Below the pieces are notes generated by a model that saw only the letters and a list, made by a program, of their open reading frames with translations, made no database searches and was not told the origin of the DNA. The translations under genes were made by a program, and so were the position numbers. A stretch of DNA of 64,000 nt from Natrinema altunense (GTDB lineage: Archaea > Halobacteriota > Halobacteria > Halobacteriales > Natrialbaceae): the NCBI RefSeq assembly GCF_000731985.1, contig NZ_JNCS01000015.1:1-64000 (forward strand). Direction: 5' to 3'. This document shows positions 36,545 to 45,471 of the stretch, one piece after another (position 1 is the stretch's first letter; each line of letters opens with the position of its first letter).

Positions 36545-37825
36545 ATGACCGCTGACGACCTCGTCTCGTTGCGTCGAGCCCTTCACCGAAGACCCGAACC
36601 CGCCTGGCGCGAATTCTATACCACTGCACGGATCGTCGCCGAACTCGAGTCCCGACTCGGCGACGACCTCGCCGAACTCCACGTCGGCCCCGAGGCCATC
36701 GCGGGCGACCACCGGATGGCGGTCCCCGACGACGCCGACCTGACCCGCTGGTACGACCGAGCGCGGGAGGCGGGCGCCGACGAGGCGATCCTCGAGCGGC
36801 TCGCGGGCGGCTACACGGGTGCCGTCGCCGTTCTCGAGCGCGGAGCGGGACCGACCGTCGGGCTGCGGGTCGACATCGACGGCCTCCCGCAGCGGGAGTC
36901 CGACGCGCCGGACCACGCGCCCGTCGCCGGCGGCTTTCGGTCCGAGCACGAGGGTGCGATGCACGCCTGCGGCCACGACGCCCACGCGACGATCGGGGTC
37001 GGCGTGCTCGAGCGCATCGCCGAGAGCGACTTCACGGGTACGTTCAAAGTCTTCTTCCAGCCCGCCGAGGAGGTCGTCGGCGGCGGCAAGTCGATGGCCG
37101 AAAGCGACCACATCCAAGACGTCGATGCCTTGCTCGCGGTCCACATCGGGCTCGATCATCCGACCGGCGAGATCGTCGCCGGTATCGACGGCTTTCTGGC
37201 TGTCTCACACATCCACGCGGCGTTCACCGGCGAACCGGCCCACGCGGGCGGACACCCCGAACAGGGTCGCAACGCCGTACAGGCGATGGCGACGGCCGTT
37301 CAGAACCTCTACGGCATTCCCCGGCACAACGACGGCGCGACACGGGTCAACGTGGGCGTCGTCGAGGGTGGCAGCGCCGCCAACGTCATTCCGGACGACG
37401 CGCGGGTCGTCGCCGAAGTGCGCGGCGAGACGACCGAGTTGATGGAGTATATGAAACGACGGTCCCGACGAGTCCTCCGGAGCGCCGCCGAGATGCACGA
37501 CTGTACGGTCTCGTTCGAAACCGGTGCGGAGGCCCCCAGCGCGACCAGCGACGGGGAACTCGCCTCGATCGTCGCCGACGTGGCGGGCCAGACGACAGGG
37601 GTCGAGCGAGTGCTCGAGCGCGACGAACTCGGCGGCAGCGAGGACGCGACGTTCCTGATGAAGGCGGTCCAGGAAAACGGCGGGGCGGCCTGCTACGTCG
37701 GCGTCGGAACCGACCACCCGACCGGCCACCACACCGCGACGTTCGACGTCGACGAAGCGAGTATTGGTCACGGTATCGACGTGCTGACGGGCACAATAGA
37801 GGAGATCAGTCGCCAACACGTCTGA
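36545..37825 (+). CDS. M20-family amidohydrolase (AbgA-like)
   Basis: 426 aa from ATG 36545. HRRPEPAWREFYT, LRVDIDGLPQRES, HEGAMHACGHDAHATIGVG (metal-binding Cys-Gly-His-Asp) and FQPAEEVVGGGKSM (Glu-Glu) define the M20D aminoacylase / aminobenzoyl-glutamate hydrolase group. Insertion before the metal site (PDDADLTRWYDRARE) fits AbgA-type members. Likely removes an acyl or aryl group from an amino acid; the exact substrate is unknown. Followed by repeat copy 2. Confidence 0.85.
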   Translation: MTADDLVSLRRALHRRPEPAWREFYTTARIVAELESRLGDDLAELHVGPEAIAGDHRMAVPDDADLTRWYDRAREAGADEAILERLAGGYTGAVAVLERGAGPTVGLRVDIDGLPQRESDAPDHAPVAGGFRSEHEGAMHACGHDAHATIGVGVLERIAESDFTGTFKVFFQPAEEVVGGGKSMAESDHIQDVDALLAVHIGLDHPTGEIVAGIDGFLAVSHIHAAFTGEPAHAGGHPEQGRNAVQAMATAVQNLYGIPRHNDGATRVNVGVVEGGSAANVIPDDARVVAEVRGETTELMEYMKRRSRRVLRSAAEMHDCTVSFETGAEAPSATSDGELASIVADVAGQTTGVERVLERDELGGSEDATFLMKAVQENGGAACYVGVGTDHPTGHHTATFDVDEASIGHGIDVLTGTIEEISRQHV

Positions 37826-37843
37826 CCAGCGCTTTTGAACGAT

Positions 37844-38068
37844 TCTCGAGCGGGAGTGGCCGGGAGGGCTTCGAGCATCAGCGAGGACCCCGCGACCCGG
37901 GGAAGGGGAGGCAGGTCACCGAAACCGACCGCGAGCGACCGCAGGGAGCGAGCGGGCCGACGACTGACCCAGAGACCACGCGACGCGAAGCTGGCGGGAG
38001 CGGAGGAGTGCTTTTCAGTAACGTTTTGCCGAGTGCGGTCGCTTCGCGACCGCACGCAGAGCAAAAAG
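37844..38068. repeat. Convergent-gap repeat, copy 2, with covarying hairpin
   Basis: Same element as at 31882-32170, in the same orientation, filling the gap between the amidohydrolase (+) and geranylgeranyl reductase (-). GACCGCGAGCGACC.. AGGGAGCGAGCGGGCCGACGA is at 37927-37963; GGAGTGCTTTT, GTTTTGCCGAG and CGCAGAGCAAAA follow. The inner stem here is GTGCGGTCG/CGACCGCAC (9 bp), different in sequence from copy 1 but equally well paired. The two extra palindromes of copy 1 are absent. It ends 10 bases before the reductase stop. Confidence 0.8.
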
Positions 38069-38075
38069 CTTGGCT

Positions 38076-39479
38076 CTAGTACTTGGGGTCGGCCCCGGTC
38101 GTCTCGTAGACCGTCTCCATCAGCTCGTCGCGGCGGTCCTGCCAGCCCGCCAGTCCCTCGGGGCTGGTCGGATAGTTCTCGTAGTGGGCGAGGAGTTCAT
38201 CGGCCCGGCGCTTGGTCTTGTAGAGGTTCCAGATGGTGCCCCAGTGGCCGCGGCTCTTGACCAGCGACTCGAGTTTGAGTTTGAGCCCGATATCGGTACT
38301 GCCCGAGTACAGCGCCTCGGCGAGTTTGTCGCCGGGCATCGCGGCAAGTAGCCCCATCAGGTCGTCGACGTCGACGGCCGTCGAGAGGATGTTGTAGACG
38401 TCAAGGGCGGCGTAGCGCGCGCCGAAGTGGTCCATGACCTTCTGGTTGTACTCCCAGAGGACGTCCTCGCCGTAGTCGTCCGTCTCGAGGGCCTCGATGG
38501 CCCGCTCGGCGGCGTACTTGCCGCCGTAGGCGGCCCCGGCGATGCCGCCGCCGGTGGTGGGGTTGACGTGGCCGGCGGCGTCGCCGATGGCCATGTACCC
38601 CGGATGGACGGCGGAGTCGTACGGTCGCCGGGTCGGCAGCGCCGCGCCGAGTTTGTCCTCGACTTCCGCGCCGTCGAACTCGGGGCGGGTCTCGAGGTCG
38701 CGCTTGAGGTCGTCGACCAGTTGCATCGGCTCCTCGGTCATCTGGAAGCCCAGGCCGGCGTTGATCTCGGTCTCGGTCCGCGGGAAGTACCAGAGGTAGC
38801 CCGCCGCGCGCTCGGTCGGCTTGAAGACGAGCGCGTCGTCCCACTCGACCGGCTCCTCGACTTCGACGATTTCCCGGTAGGCCGAACAGAAGTGGCTGTA
38901 ATCGACGTTGGTGTCGAACGTCGACTCCGAGAAGTCGACGTTGTCCTGCAGCACCGACAGCGAGCCGGCGGCGTCGATGACGATGTCGGCTTCGTACGTG
39001 ATCGGGTCACCCTTGCGGATCGCCTCGACGCCCGTGACGCGGCCGTCGTCGTTCTGGACGACGTTTTTCACGACGGTATCGTATCGGAAGTCGACGCCGA
39101 CGTCCTCGGCCCCGTCGATGATCCGTCGGCCGTACTCCCAGCGGTCGATGACGGCGAGTTCGCCGGGAACCGGAATCTCGAGGACGGTGTCCTCCTGGGG
39201 AATCTCGAAGCGGCCGTGGTCGACGTCCGTGTTGGTAAAGGCCGGCTCGAGTTTCGACTTCGGGATCGCTTCTGGGAAGGCGTCGGCACCCTTCAGGGCG
39301 TCGCCGCAGGCGATGTGGCCCGCTTCCTGCTCGTCCTTTCGCTCGAGGATGACGACCTCGTATCCCGCCCGTGCGATGGTCGCTGCGGCGTAGCACCCTG
39401 CCGTTCCGGCCCCGACGACGACCGCGTCCGGCGACTGAGTCTTCGGCGTCGTGGCGGCCGACTGCTCCTGCGTACTCAT
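38076..39479 (-). CDS. Digeranylgeranylglycerophospholipid reductase-family flavoprotein
   Basis: 467 aa. VVVGAGTAGCYAAATIARAG is the FAD-binding loop, HIACGDALKG the substrate-side motif of archaeal geranylgeranyl reductases, and GDAAGHVNPTTGGGI the second FAD motif. It saturates geranylgeranyl chains of archaeal membrane lipids or related isoprenoids. Start at 39479 (MSTQEQSAATTPKTQ); the frame upstream lacks homology. Haloarchaea have several paralogues, so the exact lipid is open. Confidence 0.87.
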   Translation of the reverse strand: MSTQEQSAATTPKTQSPDAVVVGAGTAGCYAAATIARAGYEVVILERKDEQEAGHIACGDALKGADAFPEAIPKSKLEPAFTNTDVDHGRFEIPQEDTVLEIPVPGELAVIDRWEYGRRIIDGAEDVGVDFRYDTVVKNVVQNDDGRVTGVEAIRKGDPITYEADIVIDAAGSLSVLQDNVDFSESTFDTNVDYSHFCSAYREIVEVEEPVEWDDALVFKPTERAAGYLWYFPRTETEINAGLGFQMTEEPMQLVDDLKRDLETRPEFDGAEVEDKLGAALPTRRPYDSAVHPGYMAIGDAAGHVNPTTGGGIAGAAYGGKYAAERAIEALETDDYGEDVLWEYNQKVMDHFGARYAALDVYNILSTAVDVDDLMGLLAAMPGDKLAEALYSGSTDIGLKLKLESLVKSRGHWGTIWNLYKTKRRADELLAHYENYPTSPEGLAGWQDRRDELMETVYETTGADPKY

Positions 39480-39667
39480 ATCAACTGTGTGGAGGCCGTG
39501 GTAAGAAAACGTTTTATGGTCGGTCCGCGGTAGTGCCGCGTCGACCGCGGCGGCACCCGGTTCGAAGCAAGCGCGGCGTTGTGGTGTGGCTGTCATTTCA
39601 CTACAGCCGTGGCCCATGGGTTCACCAATACGGGATAGTATATTTTCTTAACATTTTCTAGATTAGA

Positions 39668-39675
39668 TTTATATA
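39668..39675 (+). promoter_or_regulatory. TATA box of the Tat-exported mini-protein gene
   Basis: TTTATATA in a strongly AT-rich stretch (39630-39680), 26-33 bases ahead of the ATG at 39701, predicting a leaderless transcript. It stands out against the GC-rich surroundings. Confidence 0.6.
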
Positions 39676-39700
39676 ATATCACATTCACTACTCGAATACA

Positions 39701-40036
39701 ATGCCTGGAAACGACGACGGACGGTCTCGACGAAACGTGCTGAAAACGTCCGCCGCGACGGTCGCTGCGGGTGTCGGTACGGTCGCCGCGGTCGGCACGG
39801 CCAGTGCGTCCGATTGGATCGATGTGGGTGATCAAGTTCAGGCCTGGGGGGACTTCGGGTACGCTCCCGGCTGGGAGAACAGCGACAGAAGCGGTGACTG
39901 GACGGAGATCAACCACTCCTGGGCGGGATACGTTCGGGCGATCGCCGACGACGGCGGCACGGAGGTCTACAAGGTTGACTGGCACAAACTAGACGACGAT
40001 TGGTGGATCGCGGAAGATTTCGTTCGGGAAATCTAG
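39701..40036 (+). CDS. Small Tat-exported protein with SH3-like fold
   Basis: 111 aa. The N-terminus has a twin-arginine signal: SRRNVLKTSAATVAAGVG followed by an Ala-rich cleavage region (VGTASAS). The mature part of about 75 residues is Trp/Asp-rich (WIDVGDQVQAWGDFGYAPGW ... KVDWHKLDDDWWIAEDFVRE) and reads like a bacterial SH3 domain. Small Tat-secreted proteins in haloarchaea include halocins, but no sequence link to a known halocin is visible. The AT-rich promoter region suggests its own regulation or recent arrival. Confidence 0.75.
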   Translation: MPGNDDGRSRRNVLKTSAATVAAGVGTVAAVGTASASDWIDVGDQVQAWGDFGYAPGWENSDRSGDWTEINHSWAGYVRAIADDGGTEVYKVDWHKLDDDWWIAEDFVREI

Positions 40037-40122
40037 CTGCCTCCCGTGATTGGCGGAGCCAGCCGGAGCCGGCGTCCGCTGGCACATAAAACGTTTTAGG
40101 GAGGTCAGTCGTACCGAGAGGT

Positions 40123-40458
40123 ATGACAGAGTACACCATCGAGTTCGTCGGGACGGGTGAGACGATTACCTGTACCGACAAGGAGACGATCCTGAGCCGG
40201 TGTCTCGAGGAAGGCATCGCTCAGGAGTACTCCTGCCGGGTCGGGATGTGTCTGGCGTGTTCGGCCGAGATCGTCGACGGAGAGGTCACCCAGCCCGCCG
40301 CCCGCGGGCTGACCGACGAAGAGGCCGAGAACTACGCGCTGACCTGTATGGCGCGGCCACAGTCGGACCTGAAACTCGACCGCGGGAAGTATCCGCCGAG
40401 CATCGAGGACGATCTCGAAGCCACCGGCGCGATCGACGGCGCGGCCGCCGACGACTGA
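40123..40458 (+). CDS. [2Fe-2S] ferredoxin, plant type
   Basis: 111 aa. Cysteines in SCRVGMCLACSAE and a fourth in ALTCMARP give the C-x4-C-x2-C...C cluster site. The sequence is shorter than the main haloarchaeal ferredoxin (about 128 aa with an acidic insertion), so it is a secondary electron carrier of unknown partner. GAGGTC about 20 bases upstream and GAGAGGT next to the ATG may aid translation; an ATAAAAC box lies further up. Confidence 0.92.
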   Translation: MTEYTIEFVGTGETITCTDKETILSRCLEEGIAQEYSCRVGMCLACSAEIVDGEVTQPAARGLTDEEAENYALTCMARPQSDLKLDRGKYPPSIEDDLEATGAIDGAAADD

Positions 40459-40541
40459 GCCGGTCCGCCGTCGACGGTATCGGCACACGGCCAGGACGGG
40501 TCGCGGGCGCGCCGGCACTGACCGGCAGTTGTTCGGCCGCG

Positions 40542-41777
40542 TCAGTCCGCGACCGCGCAGTTGTTCGGCCCGAGTTCGAGTTCGAACGCCGTGTCCGCGT
40601 CGACGTCCTCGAGTCCCAGGTTCGCCGCGACGATGCGTTCGTAGTTGGACGGCCGCGGCGGGAGTTCGCTCGTCGCGTGAGCGACGAACGCGGCTTCGTC
40701 CATCGAGAGCGCGTCGAGTCGGTCGCGGAGAGCCCCGAGCCGAGCAGCATACGTCCCGTCGTCGCGCGGTTCGGCGGCGTCGCTGTAGTGGCCCGGCGCG
40801 ACCGTCGTCTCGTCGGGGTGCTCGAGGAGACGGGTCCGAAGCGTCTCGTATAACTGCTCGGCGGCAGCGGCCGCGCCGTCGTCGCCGCGTTCCAGATCCG
40901 GTCGGCCGACCCCCTCGAGGAACAGCGTATCGCCGGTAAACAGGATCGGGGAATCGCCGCCCTCGAGTCGAAGCGAGATCGAGTCGGTCGTGTGGCCCGG
41001 CGTCGCCAGCACGGTCAGCGTCACGTCGCCGATTCGCAGTTCGTCGACGGCATCCTGCTGAGTGTGCGAAGCAGGAGTCTCGGAACCGCGTTCCGCGGCG
41101 TCCCCGACGGTCATCGCGTCGAACGCGAGGCCACGCTCCGTCGCGCCCTCGGGGACGACCGCCGTCGCGTCGGTCCGGTCCGCGAGCGCGCGAACGCCGC
41201 TGACGTGGTCGGCGTGGACGTGGGTGTCGATCGCGTACGTGAGCGCCGCGTCTCGGTCGGTGGCGTCGGCGTCGTACCGGTCGGCGAACGCCCGTAGCGG
41301 GTCGATCACCGCCGCTTCGCCGCCGCTATAGATCGCGTAGCCGAGACAGCCACTCGAGGGGCGGTCGTACTGCAGGACTCGCGCGGGTGCGTCGATGTCG
41401 AGTTCACGGACCCGATACAGGTCGGCCCAGGCGTCCATCCCGCCGGCGAGGTTGGCCGCATCGATACCCGCGTCTCGGAGGAGGTCGACGGCATGGGCGC
41501 TCGCTTCGCCGTGACCACAGACCGCGAGGATCGGCTCCTCGAGATCGGTGACGAGATCGGCCACGTCGCCGGTAGCTTGTGCCTGAACGAACTTCATGTG
41601 CGGGACCTGGATGGCCTCGATCCCGTCGCCGGTGAGGTGCCAGCGCTCGAACTCGTCGCGGTCGCGGACGTCGAGGACGGTCATGGAATCGCCGGACTGC
41701 AGCCGTTCGGGCAGCGCGTCCGGAGCGATGGAGGGCGTCTCGTCGGCCGCATCGGCGGCGTCGCTCCGATCGGTCAT
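40542..41777 (-). CDS. Rhodanese / metallo-beta-lactamase fusion (persulfide dioxygenase-like)
   Basis: 411 aa from ATG 41777. N-terminal rhodanese domain with LDVRDRDEFERWHLTGD and active-site Cys in LAVCGHGEAS; C-terminal MBL domain with THVHADHVSG, LATPGHTTDS, FTGDTLFLEGVGRPD and APGHYSD, matching ETHE1-type persulfide dioxygenases. The usual order in such fusions is MBL first; here the rhodanese comes first. Likely sulfur detoxification: glutathione is not used by haloarchaea, so gamma-glutamylcysteine persulfide is a plausible substrate (inference). Divergent from the rubrerythrin-like gene. Confidence 0.85.
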   Translation of the reverse strand: MTDRSDAADAADETPSIAPDALPERLQSGDSMTVLDVRDRDEFERWHLTGDGIEAIQVPHMKFVQAQATGDVADLVTDLEEPILAVCGHGEASAHAVDLLRDAGIDAANLAGGMDAWADLYRVRELDIDAPARVLQYDRPSSGCLGYAIYSGGEAAVIDPLRAFADRYDADATDRDAALTYAIDTHVHADHVSGVRALADRTDATAVVPEGATERGLAFDAMTVGDAAERGSETPASHTQQDAVDELRIGDVTLTVLATPGHTTDSISLRLEGGDSPILFTGDTLFLEGVGRPDLERGDDGAAAAAEQLYETLRTRLLEHPDETTVAPGHYSDAAEPRDDGTYAARLGALRDRLDALSMDEAAFVAHATSELPPRPSNYERIVAANLGLEDVDADTAFELELGPNNCAVAD

Positions 41778-41865
41778 GTTCGTCGGTACGTGCTCGAGGC
41801 GTGTAATGGTCGTGGTCGACTGAACAGTCACTAACGTTCAACACGCTTCGTACTGTCGTTCCGAT

Positions 41866-42498
41866 ATGGACGCTACCGACTTCCAGCAGTCGATCGAAGC
41901 ATCGATGACCGTCGAACTCGACCGCCTCGGCTCGTCGAAACTCCTCGTTGCGCTTACCGACGCCGACCTGACGGAAGGGCGCGTTCTCAGAACCGCTGCG
42001 AGGAGCGAACGAGCCGCGATGGAGACGCTCGAGGCGTGGGCCACCGACGAGACGAACGAGGACGTCCGCCGGCTGTTCGCCGAGTATCGCGATCAGGAAC
42101 ACGACCACTACGATCGGATCACGGCCATGCTTGCGGACGACGAGGTCGACGCCGGGGACGCCGGGCCGATGCACGCGAAACTTCGATCGCTCGAGGCGAC
42201 GACAGCTCGGCTGGGCGGACTCGTCGGGCGAGCGCTGGTGGCCGATCGGACGCACCTGCAGTTGATCAGTTTCTTCGTCAACGAAGGGGATACGAAGCGC
42301 GCCGACTGCTTCCGGGAACTGCGGACGGAAACGGCTGCGCAGGGCGACCGAGCGGCCGAGCGACTCGGAGACGTCAGTACGGACAGCGACGACTGGGAAC
42401 GGGCGCGGACGGTCGCCGAGGACGTGATCGACATCGCGTACGGGGCGTACGCCGATTCGCTGGCCGATCTCGGCGTCGATCCGAAGCCGATCTGTTGA
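41866..42498 (+). CDS. Rubrerythrin/ferritin-like protein
   Basis: 210 aa, mostly helical. Acidic metal-site candidates: VELDRLGSSK, ERAAMETLEAW and EYRDQEHDHYDRI (ExxH), then YGAYADSLADL at the end. It fits the ferritin-like helical bundle of rubrerythrins without the rubredoxin domain. Role would be peroxide or iron handling (inference). Head-to-head with the persulfide-dioxygenase-like gene, 88 bases apart, hinting at common stress control. Confidence 0.65.
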   Translation: MDATDFQQSIEASMTVELDRLGSSKLLVALTDADLTEGRVLRTAARSERAAMETLEAWATDETNEDVRRLFAEYRDQEHDHYDRITAMLADDEVDAGDAGPMHAKLRSLEATTARLGGLVGRALVADRTHLQLISFFVNEGDTKRADCFRELRTETAAQGDRAAERLGDVSTDSDDWERARTVAEDVIDIAYGAYADSLADLGVDPKPIC

Positions 42499-42606
42499 GT
42501 GGGAACACCAGCCCCACAGCGGCGGCTGTCGTGACGCTACCGCCGGCCGAGAGAAACGAACGCGAGCGGAATCTGGGACTCGAATCGCCGACGCGAACGG
42601 GCTCGA

Positions 42607-43779
42607 TTATTCGACGAAGTCGATGTCTTCGCCCTGTGCGGGTGTCTGGGGCTGGACGGGGTCCTCGCCGTCCGGCCGGCCGTAGATCTGGGGCGACTCG
42701 ACGCCCGTGACGACGATCATCGTCCGCATGCTGCCCTCGAGGCTCTCGTCGATCGAGGTCCCCCAGATGATGCGGGCGTCGGGGTCGATCCGGTCGTAGA
42801 TCTCCTCGACGACACCTTCGGCTTCCTCGATGGCCATGTCGTTGCCGCCGGTGACGTTGACCAACGCGGAACTCGCGCCGGAGATGTCGACGTCCAGCAG
42901 CGGCGAGCGCAGCGCCGTCTTGACGGAGTCCTCGGCCTTGGCCTCGGAGTCGGCTTCGCCGAGGCCGATCATGGCGACGCCGCCCCGTTCCATGACGGTG
43001 CGAACGTCGGCGAAGTCCAGATTGACGAGGCCGGGTTTCGTGATGAGTTCGGTGATGCCCTTGACCGAGCGCATCAGCACCTCGTCGGAAACTTTGAACG
43101 CCTGTCGAACCGGCAGTTTGCCGACCGAATCGAGCAGGCGATCGTTGGGGACCACGATCACGGTATCGCTGACATCGCGCAGGCGCTCGAGGCCCGCTTC
43201 GGCGTTGGTTCGGCGAACTTCGCCCTCCGCGGTGAAGGGCGTCGTGACGATCGAAATCGTGAGCGCGCCGGCCTCGCGGGCGGCCTTGGCGACGACCGGG
43301 GCGGAGCCGGTACCGGTGCCGCCGCCGAGGCCGGCCGTGACGAAGACCATGTCGGAGCCGTCGATGGCGTCGTAGATGTCCTGCTGGCTCTCGAGGGCGG
43401 CCTCCTCGCCGACCTGCGGGAGCGACCCGGCACCGCGGCCGCCGGTCTTCTCCTCGCCCATCAGGATCTTGGTGTCGGCGTCGATTTCGACGAGATGTTG
43501 CACGTCGGTGTTGGCGGCGACGAGCTTCGCCCCGTGGATACCCTCCTCGTGCATACGGTTGACCGTGTTACCGCCGGCACCGCCACAGCCGACGACCGTA
43601 ATATCGGTCTGGAGGTCCTGGAGGACGTCCTCGAGTTCGTCGTCGGTCATCGTCCCTGTCTGTCGGCCGGCCGATCCGTCGCCGTCGGACGGCTGTCCGT
43701 CCCGTGACGCGGCGTCCTCGGGGACCGCGGCCTCCCCGGTTTCGGCCTCGTCGATCGCGTCGTCGATTAGAGAGTCCAT
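42607..43779 (-). CDS. ftsZ1: Cell division protein FtsZ1
   Basis: 390 aa. Tubulin-like GTPase: [15 protein letters not shown], the [12 protein letters not shown] signature loop, and [11 protein letters not shown] in the T7 region. The N-terminal [13 protein letters not shown] and the C-terminal EDIDFVE identify the FtsZ1 branch; in H. volcanii FtsZ1 sets up the division ring and works with FtsZ2. An Asp/Gly-rich N-terminal extension (residues 12-50) is typical of haloarchaea. Confidence 0.95.
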   Translation of the reverse strand: MDSLIDDAIDEAETGEAAVPEDAASRDGQPSDGDGSAGRQTGTMTDDELEDVLQDLQTDITVVGCGGAGGNTVNRMHEEGIHGAKLVAANTDVQHLVEIDADTKILMGEEKTGGRGAGSLPQVGEEAALESQQDIYDAIDGSDMVFVTAGLGGGTGTGSAPVVAKAAREAGALTISIVTTPFTAEGEVRRTNAEAGLERLRDVSDTVIVVPNDRLLDSVGKLPVRQAFKVSDEVLMRSVKGITELITKPGLVNLDFADVRTVMERGGVAMIGLGEADSEAKAEDSVKTALRSPLLDVDISGASSALVNVTGGNDMAIEEAEGVVEEIYDRIDPDARIIWGTSIDESLEGSMRTMIVVTGVESPQIYGRPDGEDPVQPQTPAQGEDIDFVE

Positions 43780-43938
43780 TCTTGGCCCTGTCTAAACAAT
43801 GGAGCATAATTACCTTTCCCCTACACGTCAGCCGCCCGTCTGACTCCTTAATGGATTCTTACGTGTCCGGTGGAGAAAAACGCCGTATTCGCCGGAGTAA
43901 GTCGAGTAATCGCGTCTTACTATCGTCGGCCGAGCCGA

Positions 43939-45342
43939 TCAGATCGGGAATCGATCCGTCCGCTCGGTCCGAACTCTCTCGGGACTGACCGTTTCCCCAT
44001 CGACGGTGACCGGCTCGCCGTCGGCGAGGCTGCCGAACTTCGGCCCCTCCGGGACGCCGGCCTGGCGAGCCAGCGCGGGATCGAACGCCGTCTCTTCGGC
44101 GACGACGGCGTCGTCTTCGACCTGCACCGCGTCGTACTTCGCCTCGAGCACGGCGGCCAGGTCCGCAGCGATCGTGCGCCGCGATTCGCGCGCGTCGGCT
44201 CCTGCCGCCTCGTTTTCGGGGACCGCGGCCCGCGAGCCGACCCGACTGCCGCCGTTTTCGGTGGTAAACGCTACGGTGTGGGTCTCGACGATCGTCCGAA
44301 CGCGGTCGGGATCGATCCCCTGTGCGGTCCCCAGGAGCGCCGTCGGGAGGTCGACGACGGTAATCGACGCCGCGAGCCGGTCGCCGAAGCGGACGCCGTC
44401 CTCGACGGCTCCGAGGGTGGCCTCGACCGCGTCGACGAGTTCGAGCGGGCGGTCGTCGACCTCACGCAGCCACGTCTCGCCCACGATCCGACAGTCGATA
44501 TCCCCAAGGGTCTCCTCGAGAACCGGCCACTCGCCGTCGAGCAGTGCGATCTCGGCGTCGCTGGCCTCGAAGGCACGCTCGATGACGTCGCGATGGGCCG
44601 TCGGGTGGTCCATCGCCTCGAGCGCCCAGTCGGGAGCGACGTGGCCGACCGCCCAGTCGGTTTCGCGGACGAGCCGCTCGAACCGAGGGGCGTAGTGGTT
44701 GCCGCCGAAGCCGACGACCTGTCTTCTCTGAATCGGATCGCGATTCCGACGGCTCGCGAGAGCGTCGCTCTCGAGTCGGTCGCGGTGTGGATCGACGCCG
44801 CGGAGGTCGAGGATCGCGCGGGCGACGGCGTCGGCACCGGCGGGGTCGTCCCACTGGTCGTCGCCGCTGCCGAGTTCGGCAAAGAGCGACGGACAGCCCA
44901 CGTCGGTGGGGCCGTGGTGGGTCCCTTCCATGCCGACCTCGTACGCCGCCGGCGCGTACTCGTCGAAGGCCTCGAGCAGGCGAGCGAGGGCGTTCGGGGC
45001 GGCGTCTGCCAGCGCGTCGGGCTCGCCGCCGAACTCGGCGGGGCCAAAGTTCCCCGTGAAGTGGCCGGTCAGCAGCGGGCCGGTGTCGCCCGAGTGTCGC
45101 GAGGCGAAGACGAGCAGCGTCGGATCGCAGTCGAAAGCGTCGGCCGGGCGCTCGAGTTCGATATGCAACCCGTCGAACGAACGGAGCTCGGCCCGTTCGG
45201 TTCGGTAATAGGTGCCGCCGCCGGCGGCGTCCGACCGCGCGTTGTCGGTCCGTTCCGTCCAGTCCGCGCGCTCGCGGAGGCGGTCACAGATGTGCTCCGA
45301 GGCGCGGTCGGCGCGACTTTCGACGATCGCGAGCGAGGTCAT
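43939..45342 (-). CDS. dtdA: D-aminoacyl-tRNA deacylase (DtdA, archaeal type)
   Basis: 467 aa. Core archaeal GEK1/DTD2 motifs: MEGTHHGPTD and VGFGGNHYAPRF. It removes D-amino acids mischarged on tRNA. The C-terminal 150 residues are a haloarchaea-type extension. The C-terminus (ERTDRFPI) lies about 160 bases from the ftsZ1 start; divergent from the regulator at 45472. Confidence 0.9.
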   Translation of the reverse strand: MTSLAIVESRADRASEHICDRLRERADWTERTDNARSDAAGGGTYYRTERAELRSFDGLHIELERPADAFDCDPTLLVFASRHSGDTGPLLTGHFTGNFGPAEFGGEPDALADAAPNALARLLEAFDEYAPAAYEVGMEGTHHGPTDVGCPSLFAELGSGDDQWDDPAGADAVARAILDLRGVDPHRDRLESDALASRRNRDPIQRRQVVGFGGNHYAPRFERLVRETDWAVGHVAPDWALEAMDHPTAHRDVIERAFEASDAEIALLDGEWPVLEETLGDIDCRIVGETWLREVDDRPLELVDAVEATLGAVEDGVRFGDRLAASITVVDLPTALLGTAQGIDPDRVRTIVETHTVAFTTENGGSRVGSRAAVPENEAAGADARESRRTIAADLAAVLEAKYDAVQVEDDAVVAEETAFDPALARQAGVPEGPKFGSLADGEPVTVDGETVSPERVRTERTDRFPI

Positions 45343-45471
45343 ATCCGTGCTCGGACGGTGGGGCCGTTAACCTCGCCGGTTCGGAGCCACGGTAAAAGGC
45401 CGCGGCGAAGACGACCCGTGCTTTTTCGGGTGTGGGTAATGACCATACACCATCGTGAGTGGGTGGCAGAA

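Noticed and set aside
43870-45471. Long N-terminal extension of the Bat-type regulator frame
   Set aside because: It lies opposite dtdA, shows no domain, and a normal start with full PAS order is at 45472.
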